Shown in pieces: positions 50,001-62,220 of a DNA stretch of 64,000 nucleotides. Numbering within the stretch: the stretch's first letter is position 1; each line of letters starts with the position of its first letter. The stretch comes from Pelecanus crispus (Eukaryota; Chordata; Aves; Pelecaniformes; Pelecanidae), in the NCBI RefSeq assembly GCF_030463565.1, contig NC_134649.1, positions 37,659,044-37,723,043 of the forward strand, read 5' to 3'. Under the pieces are notes generated by a model that did no database searches, had not been told where the DNA came from, and saw only the letters and a program-made list of their open reading frames with translations. Both the position numbers and the translations under genes were made by a program.

Positions 50001-53000
50001 TCTTCAAGGAAACTGAAGCTGGAAGAATGATTCAGGACCAGCTCAGTCAGATTAAACTAGTTGCTTCCCAGAAGTAGCAAGTTCCCTAGCATGTTTGGCA
50101 CCTCAGGGGATTATGTCTGCTTAGACCTTCAGCCATTGAAATGAGATGCTCACTGGATGTTTATCCTGTTCTTACAGAATCAAGCACACCAACAGGCCGG
50201 CACATATCACTTGCCCCATGGTAACACTGTACCTTGCCACGATTTATCAAGCCAAGTTTAGCTGAGGCTTTGAGTAGACACATGAATTTGTTCCAATTCA
50301 GCTACCCTGAAAATGAGAGGTCTCATCCTGAGGAAAGGCAGATAGTCTGCAATTGCCATTAGTCAATCAGGATCACAGTTCCCACTTGCAGAGCGCCCAA
50401 GTGGTCCAGACACCCTTTGTATTGAAGCCTCAATCTCCAATTGCAGCAGGAGCTCAAGATGGAGCTGAGCAAGTTTTACCAATATAATTTAACAGCTTGG
50501 TTCCAACTACCTGGTCACACAGACATTGCTAACAAGGTGTCTGCTAAAGCAAAGCTACAAGTGACAGCCTGAGCAATGCACCATGAATGCCTACCTGAGA
50601 CCAGCAGACATCAACCTTTTAACATCTCTCACTTGCATTCTCCTGAGTGACACAACAGCCCACAAGCAGAGCAGAAGTCCTGTCCTTTCAGCTGCAAAAA
50701 AAGCTGAGCGCTAGCCAGAGGACAATCAGCATGGGCTGTTACTTTCATATGAATGTAGCTTAAGAGATGCCAAGCTGCCTTTAAGGAAGAAACTAGTAAT
50801 AAGCCTGCCTTTGATTTTTTTTTTTTTTGAGTGCTACAGAACCTGCACGTTTTCCTTACCAAACCCGAGTGCTCTACAAGTGGAACAAGTGCCCAGCATC
50901 TTTGCACTGAGGACTCCTACAGAAGCACATGAGGTTTTAACAGCAAGTCAAGCGCTGCATTGACAAGGGCTGCACAAACAGGACAGTAACCCTCTTGAAC
51001 TCCCATGACAGGTCTATTAGCAGCTCAGCTTCCTCAGCTGGCTGGAAGATCCCACCTAGGAAAGCCTCACATTTAGTGGGGACATGTGCTGGCTTTGTGC
51101 CTAAAAAGCAAATTAGGAACATCTTGCCATTTGGGTTGACAACTTGCAAGAACTGCTCTCTGTAAATGGGTTGCTTTTTAGGGCAACAGGCTCCTATAGT
51201 CCGTACAGTCAGAGGTGCTTCAGAGGTGCTTTCTGGCCTCACTGATGCACCACAGAGCAGCAGTCAGTCAAAGTGAAGCCCACACCAAAAGCAGCTGGCA
51301 AGATATTCCTGTGACAGCTTCACAGAAGGGTACACTCTAGCTGCTGCTGTATCAGTAGCATCTCAAAACTGCTTTCCACCTCCTTCCTCCCCACACATTT
51401 ATGTTGCCATTCTAACCAACATATTCCCTCCCTGCTGGTACCCAGCCAAGAGCTCAAGCACAGCTCGTTGTTCCCTCCTCAGGAGGAGCAACTAGGCTGC
51501 CTGCTACTTACTGCAGCTTCACCAAGAGCAGGCTTCTGTCCAGTTGGTGCCTTTCCCAGCCAGCCCTGTGAGGCAGGAATTACCTCTGTTCAGGGAGCTG
51601 GGAGCCTCAGCTACAAATTAATTGTTGATACCTTGCGTAAAACATTATATTGCAAGTTGTTAGGTGTAGGTATGCTGTCCAGCGTCTCTCACCCCCACCT
51701 GAGAGTCCTAAACCAAAAGCTTCACCTTCTTGAAGAACAGCCTAGAGCTTTAGATGCTTGTTAGTACACTGACACGGCTCAGATCAAAATAGTATCTTAA
51801 AACATGTTTCAGTATCCCAGAGGAATTGGCTTTTTAGACTACAGCTGTCTGCAGTAAGTTTCCACCTCATTTTGAGCATGGAGTTGCAGCCTCCAGTGCC
51901 AGAGGAGCTGCTCTAGGACCAAGAGAAGCTCAGGAACCAGCCAGCAGCAGCTCAGCCACATGCCTTCAAGTTCACTTCATTGGCTGCTTCAATGTGAGCA
52001 CCAAACTGGTGTGACATGGTGCTAATAGTCAACTGACCTGGGTCCACGAGCTAGCTACCAGGCCCACACACACACTCTGCTGCATTCTGTTCCTGGATAA
52101 CATGCTCTTATGATAGCTCAGTGCTACAGAGAGAGAATGATGGGGCTACATGCAGCTTGGGGAAACACATAGGAAACCCAGCTGGAAAGCAAAAGTTTTG
52201 GAACAGCTGTGAGCAGAATAGGCTCTTGGTGTGATCAAGGAAGCTCCAGAGCCAGTGCTAGGGAAGACAATCCTTTTGGGGCAGTAAGGTTTTAGCTTGC
52301 CTCAGACATACCCTCAATCACCAGCTGGAGGCTCTAGGATGCATCCCTGTTGCGTGCAAGGGCTCAAAGAGCTCCTTGGAAGCAGACATGCCAATGGCCA
52401 GTTTGCCAGAGAGTCCAGATGACACAGGGAATGCAAAAGCAATGCCACTGGTAGGAGCCATGTCTGCAGTGGAATCACAGGACTTGCTTATGAGAAGGGA
52501 GGGGTCTGCCCCACCTGAGGTCTCAGCTCAGCTGCAGCTCCGTTAGGGCTGTGAGTGCTAAGATTTGGAGAGCACTGCATTCCTGAGAGGCACTGATGCA
52601 CATGATCAGTCAGGCTCAAAGCCCAGGTTCTCAAAGCCAAGTTCTCCAGTCCAAGCCTCACTGATTCACAGCCCTGTTACACTTCCTGGCATTTCTCCAG
52701 ATCAGAGCTGTTTTATGCCTGCACAATGTTTAAATACTAGATGTGGAACCAAACAAGTTTCTTGCTATAAAGCTGCCATTATGAATTGTGGCTACCCTAG
52801 AAAAGTCCAAACTACGTAGGGCTAGCCCCCACCCCCACCATCCAGGAAAGTATAAAGCTCAGAAACTGATCTCTACCAGTTTAGATATCACAGCAGCCAT
52901 CTGTGGAGGAGATATCATGTCAATCTGACTACATGGTTTGAAAGTGGGAGCAAAACAAGCACAGAAATACATTTGCTTACAGTACCAAGGCAGGTGTGTC

Positions 53001-56000
53001 TCTGCATGTTTAGCCAGACCACCAGTGTGCTTAGGCACAGTGGGAAAGGTCTGGAGGTCATTCTTGCTGGCTACAGGAACACTAGTTTGCCCAGGCTGCT
53101 GCTTAGCCTAAGATTACAGCAGCATATGTAGGCTCTTTCAGGTGATAAAACACCCTGAGACAAAGGGAGGGAGGGAAGGGAGTGCAAAAAGCATCCCCAG
53201 CAACACAGCCAGCTTGGCTGGACAGCCATTCTGGATGGATCACTTTGCTCCTCAGCAATCTAAGTATGATCACCATCACCTCCACAGCAGGTAGCAGGTG
53301 TCTGGAGACTGCAGCTGTACACAGGACAGGAGCACAGGAAGGCCCTTTTAGACCTAATGCCACACAGTGGCAGACTCCCAGACAGAAAGCCAGGGCTGCT
53401 GAAGTGGTAGTCTTCAGGTTATAGGAAGACAGCTCTGTGAGAAAGCCATACCCAGAAGCTTCACTGAAAGATGGATGTTTCTGGCCATGAAGTTTCTTAG
53501 TCCACCAATTCCTCCAACAGCTGAAGGGCCCTTATACCGGAGGATATCTTTCTCCCAGGAATGGGCAGACATATACAGAGCCCAAACAGGCTGATAGCAA
53601 GTGTCTGAAGATCTTCAGCTACCCTTCTTTTGGAGGCTCAAGTTATGTGTCATTCAAGAATCAGTATTGCTGTGCCCCTACCTTCCAGGAGGAAGCAGTT
53701 CCCCTGTAAATCCTACAGGATTTCAGGTAGTTCCCAGTTGATTTTCCCCAAGGATCAAGCTGTTACAAGAACAGGCATGCTTGCTTTAACACCCCTCCCC
53801 CTTTATCAGAGCAAGCTCAACTTCCCTATTCTGCCCTGGGGGAGACAATCTCAGGATGTGGGAGGAGAGTTGAGCACATTGCTGGCTGCTGGGAGACACT
53901 AGGCAACAAGCCATGTGTCTTGACTAAGGGCCTTGCCTACGCAAAGCATTTCAGCTATACCAGTAGAGCTTCCATGTTGCCATGCCTCTACCAGAACGGT
54001 CTCCTTTGTGGAGAGCTGCCAAATCAAGCAAGAGAAGTCTTATACTACTAACTGGAACATAGCTATAGTGACCATACAGCCCAGTTTATACAGTTGTGTC
54101 TGTCAGCCTTTTGGCACACAGCCACCCAACCAGCAGAGCCAACCAACAGTCTCAGTCACCCCTATATGAATACCAATAGCCCAGCATGGTTCTCATGTCA
54201 GGCCATCCCACTGAACACAATTCCCCCATTACTTTCTACAATTCAAGCACAGTGCCAGGGGCAGCTGGATTTCTCATCTTCATGTCCAGAAGATAAGGCT
54301 GACCAATTCAAAATACTGCAAATTAGCCAGGCCACTAAGAAACAGTAAATTTGTTAGATCTTTACTATATCTGATAGTAATTTTTCAAGTACTCAGATTA
54401 ATTTCTAGTTTTGTCTACAGCTTCCTAGTTTCACACATTCCTGTCATGCTTTCAGTTTTAGAAACACAAATAGGAGGTGTTAGATAACCTCTGCAGTGGT
54501 AAGCAAAGCAGATCTTAGACCTTGTCAGGGGTAAACAAGCCTTGTTTATCTGCTCCTGGCTGCTAGCTTCCACCAGTTCCTAGAGGCTGGGCAGGAAACA
54601 AGTGACTGAAGGGAGACTTTGACCAAGGTTCAGGCCTTCCAGTCAAACAATGGCCTTCAGGAGGCCTGCTGGACCCTGTCACTAACATCCGAGATTCAGA
54701 TCCAAGAGTGAATATTGACTCTCCTTCAGCACCAGGAGCTTGACAGAAGAGCTAGGATGTCCCATCAGTATCTGTCCTACCACCAGAAAAGTAGATGTGG
54801 AAAAGTACAAGACCAACACTAATGGCAAAAACCTTACTCCTGTACATCTATTCCAGGAGGTCCTGTTCTCAGTAATGAGCCTTCTAGAGATGAGGCTTCC
54901 TCTAGGGACATACTGCAATCTAAGAACTAAACCTTGATCTGCAAGCAGAACTCCTGATCCTACACACACTCAATACCTCTTGCTATGCTAATGCAGTTTG
55001 CAGAGCAGGAAGGACAAGTATTTCAGTACCAGTCCCAGGATGGGAGTGTAACAGGTAGCTTGCCATGACAGCTGAGTCAGTGCCTAACAAGGAATTCCTA
55101 CTGTGGAGACTCAGTTTCAGACTCATATTTCATACCCTCATACCTCTTGCACAGATCCTGCATCAATACTTCACCAGCTCAGCTATTCTCTTGATGAAGT
55201 TCCACAAAGGACCAAAAAAAACCTCACTGAAGTGACCTGCATGGTGAGATTAAGAGAGCAGCACTGGTAAACTGCATCTTCTTGTCAGGGGTGGGGGGGG
55301 GGGGAAGATCAGGCCTAGGCATGCCTCAGTTATAACCACCTCACTGCTCATGCTTGAGACAGTGTTACCACTGTGCCAGTTTGGACTTCAGATACTATCC
55401 GTGTCTGGGAGCCGAGAGACAGAGAGCACTACAGAGCCAAGTGACTCAGCCCACTTGAGGGAGACAAGCACCAAGCAGGTTACTTTCAAGAGGATGCTGC
55501 TTCCCAGCTGGAGAGAGATCAAGGGTTCAGTACAGACTCATTAGATAAACTGGTAGCCCCAGCAACCAAGGCCCAGGTATTCCAGCCAGGTAGCCTCTGA
55601 AGGCAGCTCCAGCTGCCTGCCTTCACTTTTGTCCACCACTTCACCAGTCCAGCTTGTCTGCCAAATGACCAAAGTTACAATATGCAGTGATATAGGACAG
55701 ACTCCAGAAAAATACTGTTTTCTTAATTGACAATATAAAGATCAACCAAATTTCATTTAGAAATTTCTGCTTGAAACACATGCAAGTACAGTTAGATACA
55801 ATTAGGCACCTTAAGTTGGCATTTGAAGTAGTTATGGAGAGGCAAACGCAAATCACTCACTACATCAAGTGCCTTTAAGTTATACAAATAGGAATCTGTG
55901 CCACAAGTTTACACTTCAATCCCACCTCAAAGGCAGCACGCCCCTCCTGACATTTCACTGCCCTGTAAAAACAGCCATGGCCTCAAGAAGAGGTTCCCTA

Positions 56001-59000
56001 GCAAGAAAAGTCAAGGCTCTTTGAGATCAGCTGTAAATCAACACACTCCAGTGGCCTTGACAAACTTGCTTCCCTTCCTGTCACTGACCATGAGTTAGCA
56101 ACAGCAGTGTTGACACAGCTTCCCTTATGGACGGAGTGCTCATTGCTGGCACCAGAGAGGAGGAGCAGTCTCACAGGAACAGCACTAACAGCAACAATGA
56201 CATCACCACAGCAGATCTCCACTGAGCAGCAAACGCAGCAGCACACTGGGTTCAAGCACTGCATCCCCATGAACAGAGCGCAAAAGCAACAAGCATGCTG
56301 GAAGCCAGAGAGCAACCATGTGATATAGAGGGGTATCCCTTCACTGCCTGCTATTTCTGAACAGCACATGTGGAGTCACTGACCTTGGGCACTCACTTGC
56401 AAGTTTTATTCAAGGTGCATTTAAAGGGAAATATGATCTTCAATAGAGCAGCTAACTGCAGAACTGAAGTGGTGTATTAACTATCATCATTCAACTAATT
56501 ATCCATACCTAATTCAGTTTTGAGATGCACAGCTCACATTGGGATTGTCACTGCAGAATGTGACCCTTTTATCCTCACAATCTATTGTCACAACTTAACT
56601 ATATCTGAAGGCAGACTGTTATTCAGCAACTACAAGAGATCATTTTGGGAAGCTGCAGGGGGAAGCCAACTGAACTCCAACTCATCAAGCAATTAAACTG
56701 CAATTATCAAAACAATGCTGTGCAAGGATGAAGTACTTCAGCATCTGAAGGACGCAGGATTGCTGTCAGCCAAGCAGCATGCAAGCATGCTAGTGCCCAG
56801 CCAAGTTCAGCATTTAGGTAAGGTCATATCTGGACTCCCTTCTCTAAAGGCAACAAGCTTTAAGTTACTCTACAGTTCTGCAAGGGAATCTTAGGTCCAT
56901 CAGGCCCTAGTAACAAGGGCCTAAGAGCAGTTCAGGTCACAGCCAAGGAGAAGCCCAGAAAACATTAGGGAACACTGAGAGCATGCAAGGTGAGGGTTCT
57001 GTTCTTGTTTAGCAAATGCTCAGTTTACTTCAGTTACTGAAGAAATTGCTGTATTATAACAGCAGGGACAGCTACAAGTATCTGTGAGCCCACACATCCA
57101 CCAGTTTTGGAGAATGCAGAACATTCAAGTGCCATATTCCATAGCCCTTATTCCCAAGCCAGAGCTTGCCAGACACCTATCTCACAATGCAGCATTCAAA
57201 AATGCACCCTAATCAAGCACAAGCAATTTTGTTTACAGCCAAATGTTAAGTTCTGCATAAACTAGTCTCATTTTCACAGAGAAGTCAGACCAAAATCCCA
57301 TACATGTTAGAGACAAAGCTATTTATAGTTCTGCACAGATGGTTTGATTGTAATTGTCATGTTTCCTCAAGGACAAGCTTTGCCAGAGATTTGCTCCAAC
57401 AGGTAATACACATGACCTTCCAACACAAGGGTCTTAAAACAGGAGCTTTAAGAAGGTGCTGCAGAAATTGAATCTGGTAGCCCTTTTGCCCGCAGGCATT
57501 CATTTTGGGTAGTAAATGAAGCAAAGCGGTATCTTCCCTAGCTGATTTCAGAGGAGAGCCTATAGCAGAGCTTGTACATTTCCCACTTTCAGTTAAGGAT
57601 TCATCAATGTTGTAACATGTCTGTGCTACTCAGTGTAGAGTTTGATTCACTGGCTTTGGCAGGAGGGCAAGGATGCCTATAGTGTAGTCTCTCCAACACA
57701 GTTAAATTCTTGACTTGGCACCTTTGCCTTTTAAGGTGCAACTCTTAGTGTGCCATGTTGAACTATTAATAGGGTATTTGAGGACATGGACCACTGCATG
57801 ACACCACAGGGAAGAGGAAAGTTTAATGTAACTACTGCCTCGCATCTTATTAGTTACATTTCTAACTGCTGGTTAAGAGAGCAAGAAACTGCTACTAGAT
57901 TTTAAAAGTTTTCCTTACTGAGGGGTCAGATTAACCCCATCTTACAGCTTTTCTACACCAGAAGTAGAGTATTAACATAATAGCACAAAAAAAAAAAAAA
58001 GGCAGCACTTGAAAGCAACAGTATTAGAGCTACTTTGGATTCTGAGGACTCAGGCCAGGCATGGTGGGTCTACTCATTAGTTCATGGAGGGCAAGTCATG
58101 TGTTCAGTCAGCTGTTGGAAGTCACAAGGGGGATGGGGGGAAAAGACAAGTATACTTGTTCTTCCTGAATAAGTACAGCAACGAAGCCCTGATTATTTAA
58201 CATGGAATATTCAAATGACTCCACCCACTTTAACCTCAAATACAGCTACTAAGAGAACAGGATACATTGACTCCAGCAGCCTGGCTCTACTGGAAGCACA
58301 GCAAGGCTGCAGCTTCTACTATGCGCTACTGGCACGACCGCAGCCCATGAACATGGTATAGCCACAAGTAAGCCTTAAATCATAGCCAGCCAAAACCACT
58401 GTGGCACAGCTGGTTATTCCCCTAAAAAGAGATCTTTCCACTTCCCCCAGCCCCAATTCCCACACTGAAACACAAAGTGCTAGGCACAGGCCAGAGCTGG
58501 CTGGCCAATGGCAAGTATTGGAAGCTTTAAAGCTTCCATATTGGCAATTGTCAAACAAAGAACAGCTTGCTTACAGTTGGGAGGACTTTGTTCTGTCATG
58601 TGTTCTCAGTTTACATATAAAAAACCTCATATACACATATCACAACAGCTCTGCTTATCAGCAAGTATTTTTAGCTTTCAAGGAGATAATACTGAGAATT
58701 CCAGCTTTGACTCAAAGGGTTTGGAGCTACTGGGTAAGACATACTCATTTTGACACTGAGGTTATCCATCTTGCTTCAGATTAAGACAGTCTTTTTACAG
58801 CTGTTTTACTACTAAAATAATCCCTCTGTTTACAGGGAAGCCAATGCAGTCATGTTAACCACAATGACCTGTTATTTCCATATTTATTAGTCTATATATA
58901 CCTGGAGACTAATAACATATCTATCATTTAATTTACCTTATTAGACACTCACAGCCAAAAGCACTTCCAACATCCACTCTAATACTTCTTCAAACTGACT

Positions 59001-59795
59001 CAGGCTTTACACATGCTGAGAGCTACTTTCGCAATAACTGCCAGTCTCTTCAGCCGCCTATTTTGTCACATTAATTGCTCCCAGAGCAGCCTGCTCATCT
59101 TAAAAGCGATATCCCCCGACCACCCAGAGCAGCATTTCATCACCCCAACGCCGCGCTTGCCCAGAGCCCAGCGCTCAGGCCACCTTCGGCCACCAGCTGC
59201 CCCAAAACCTCTTCACGCTTTGGGAGGAAGCCACTGCAGCGGCAGCACATGTCACAGACAATACGCTCTCCTCCCTGGGAGGTACCACTTCGGGCCTCCT
59301 TAACCTTTCCGGAGAACAGGCTCCCACAAAGGCCTCACGAAACGCGCATCTCGGGAAAGGCCTGCGGGTCTCCCCCCTCCCACAGCGCTGCGCGGAGGAG
59401 CCCTTTCCCGGGGAGACCCCGACGGCCCCGCTCCATTGTTCCAGGGGCAGCGACGGGCTGGGCCCGGCACGGCTCCGGGGAGCTCGGCACCCGGCGACGC
59501 CGGCCGCCTGACCCCGCCACGGGGGTGGGCAAACGCCGCCCCTCCCCGGCGCGCCAGGCCCCGGCGGCAGAGCCCGCCCGGGGAGCGCGAACGCGGCGCC
59601 TCCCCCACCCTGCGGAGGGGGCCGCGGCGGCCCCCCCCCCCCCCCAACCGTGGGGAGGGGCCCCGAGCGGCGCCCCCCGCCCGGCGGCTCCAGGGCCCGG
59701 GGCGGAGCCGCCACCCCCCCACACCCCAGGCCCGGGTGTGAGAGGATTCCCCCCCAGCGGTACAGGCACGGTCCCGGCGCCCCGCAGGTCCTCAC
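44038..59795 (-). other. RAB7A: RAB7A intron 1
   Basis: About 15.76 kb run from the non-coding first exon donor (CACCAG|GTGAG on the - strand, at 59795/59796) to the acceptor before the start exon (CTTTCTAG at 44038). I recognise no gene and no interspersed repeat in it. The sequence is of uniform composition with CpG rare until about 59.1 kb. Confidence 0.75.
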
Positions 59796-60040
59796 CTGGT
59801 GCGTGTACCGCGGCGCCCGCCCGAGACTCGCTGCCACCCCCCGCTCGCCTCGGTCGGCTTTAATGGGCCCCACCGCCTCCCCGCTTTCACTTCCGCCTCC
59901 CCCCGACAACTTCCGGTCACGGGGCCCGCCCGCCGTCCGGACGTCAGCACGCAGCCCGGCAGCCAGCGGAGGGCGGAGACGGGGGGAGCGGTGGTGCCCG
60001 CGTCACGTGACCGCGGGCTCCCGGCCGCCATCTTGGGTAG
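59796..60040 (-). promoter_or_regulatory. RAB7A: RAB7A first (non-coding) exon and CpG-island promoter
   Basis: The CpG island spans about 59.1-60.2 kb. The - strand donor GTGAG at 59791-59795 ends exon 1. Upstream are ETS-type CTTCCG motifs (about 59889 and 59909), the CLEAR palindrome at 60002 and a YY1-type AAGATGGCGGC on the - strand at 60024-60034. There is no TATA box. The start site is not fixed by sequence alone and lies somewhere between about 59.9 and 60.05 kb. Confidence 0.7.
60002..60011. promoter_or_regulatory. CLEAR element GTCACGTGAC (TFEB/MiT site)
   Basis: The 10-base palindrome is identical to the core of the CLEAR consensus bound by TFEB/TFE3, which activates lysosomal genes. 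It lies in the RAB7A CpG island about 200 bp upstream of the exon 1 donor. RAB7A being a lysosomal regulator makes the assignment sensible; use in vivo is inference. Confidence 0.65.
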
Positions 60041-60044
60041 CCGA

Positions 60045-62120
60045 GGCCGCGGCGAGGCCGCGCCCCGCACCGCCTGTGGGGCCCAGCGGCCTCCCGCTGG
60101 AACCGGGGGTTTATGTGGGAAGAAGGGCCCGGCCGAGCACGCCCATCGGGAGTCCAGATGTTGCTTGCGGTACCATGCAAGCCGCTATGCCCGTGCGGGC
60201 ACAGAGGGTGTGGGTAGGAAGGGACCTGCCTCCTCTGTGGCCTCCCATGGCACCAGAGCTGCTGTCTGCATGGCAGTGCTGCCGACAGCCGCTGGCCTTT
60301 CCTCAGAGGTCTCAGGAGACAAGGAAACGGCTGGAGAAATTTCCCTGCTTCATGCTTTCAAAAATAAAGGATGGGGATGCAAGGGCACAAACCTGTTCTT
60401 TGGAATCTTTTTATTTGCAGCTGTGATCTGGAGTGAGGTAGCAACAGCATTTGCCAGGAATAAAAGAAAAATATGACAATTTAAGATGCATTCAGGTTGA
60501 TTAATCAGGCAATAACCAGTTCCAAGATCAATAATGCAAGGCAAGTGAAACAGGACTGTGTAGGCTCTCCCGCACCTTAATACATGGGAGAATAACCATC
60601 CTGGTGGTGCAGGAGAAACCTGTATTTTCTACTCTGCATGTTGGCAGCAAGTTCATTTTCTTATTCAGCAATTACGTGAATATTCTGTCACCCAAGACAC
60701 GTGACTATTGAGGGTTTTGTTACCCTGTGAACTTGGGAAAGCAAAAACTGAAGCAACCAAGGAAAAAAGTATTTTTAGAGCTAATTAAAGAGATAAAAGG
60801 AACAAAGCTACTTATAGCTACATTAAAAAGAAAATCGCTTCTGAGCAGTATACAGCAGACTGCTTCCAGCTCTAAGAGATAGTGACTGATTGGCAGAGAG
60901 ATCGCAGAATTGGCAGTCAGAAGACCTTTGCTCTTCCTTCTGTCCTGAGACTAATCTGCCACACATCATTAGGCAAATTGCTTGCCTCCTCTGTAGGGTA
61001 ACACAGTTTCCCTGTGTGTCACCTGGAAACGGGAACGCTCACCTTGGAAAGACGCTGCAAGGTTTGATTCATTAATGCTTGCAAAGCAGTTTGAGACCAG
61101 TAGAGTAATGGTAGCACAGCATGGCAAATCTGCTGTTAAAGTCGTCGTTATCTGTTGGGCCTGGCCTGAATCCTTTCTGAGGAGTATCTGTCACAGAACA
61201 CACGGGGTGTCCTACTTTAGAAAAAGTCAGACAACATTAGCGTAGGGGCCTGAGCCCAATTCAGTGTCTCTGTTGCCCAGAGAAGCCTGTGTGCTGCCTG
61301 CAGCGGGAACCACGCTCCCCCTCCCGTACACCAGTGCCAGCTCTCAACTGACCCTGCCCTGAGTCACAGCACTACATCTGCTGATAATGCACAACAAAAG
61401 CAGCATGGATACATTTTCTGCCAGCTTAGTGCACTGAACTGGCTTCATGCAGGGTGCACCTCATGCAAGGGAAGGGGTGGGTGAGGCAGGACACGGCCAC
61501 CGGTCCTTGGGCTGGTTTAAGTTGTGGAAATGCAGACTAAGAGAAGGTGAATGGGAGCCAGGGCTGCTGGGGTCTCCTCATACGATGCCAGAAAGTTCGT
61601 TACCAGTTTTGTATCTTCATTTCTCTATCTGCAGGACTGTATCACTGCTACCAATCCATCTCACAAGAGAGGAGAGCCTGTGACATCTAGTGTATTAGTG
61701 CTTTTAAGGTGCCCCATTAGATGCAAAGAGCTGTAGAAGAACTGGGTACCAGTTAAAACCCAGACTGGACAAACGAGGAAAAGCTTTGATTAGTGAAATG
61801 ATGGAGAAAAGCCTCCCAAACACACATGATTTCTTTGCATGGGGAGGGAAGTTTCCTCTCAGGTCAGTCCCAGGACTGTGGGCCCTAGGCACATCGGCAG
61901 CTGGTGGAGCAGAGCACTTGCTCGCCCCAGTCCATTCCCTTTAACATGAGACCCACATGCTGGGCTGTTACGACAGACATTAATGGTGAGTTACAGAGTG
62001 TTCCTCAGCTCTCTTTTCCTAAAAGTTTCCTTTTTTCCTTTCTTTTTGCACAATATGAAAAGCAATCAAAAACTGCGGGTGAAATTTCCTCCTTCCGCCT
62101 CTACCGCAGAGCGATACTGG
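60045..62120. other. Intergenic upstream of RAB7A, no gene recognised
   Basis: The CpG island ends near 60.2 kb and AT-rich sequence follows. An AATAAA on the + strand near 60363 could terminate a short divergent promoter transcript, but no convincing coding sequence exists. Confidence 0.5.
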
Positions 62121-62220
62121 CATCATAGAATAATAGAATCATTTAGGTTGGAAAAGACCTTTAAGATCATCCAGTCCAACCATTAACCTAACACTACCAA
62201 GTCCACCACTAAACCAATTA
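62121..62220 (-). mobile_element. CR1 LINE 3'-end fragment
   Basis: On the - strand this about 100-bp piece ends with the octamer-like repeats ATTCTATT and ATTCTATG that terminate CR1 elements. Read on +, it contains the familiar TTTAGGTTGGAAAAGACC and GATCATCCAGTCCAACC segments. It is 5'-truncated and non-coding, and typical of bird genomes. Confidence 0.88.

Noticed and set aside
59799-60476. 225-codon + strand frame across the RAB7A promoter
   Set aside because: It is Arg/Pro/Gly-rich, lies over the - strand promoter and first exon, and shows no known domain.
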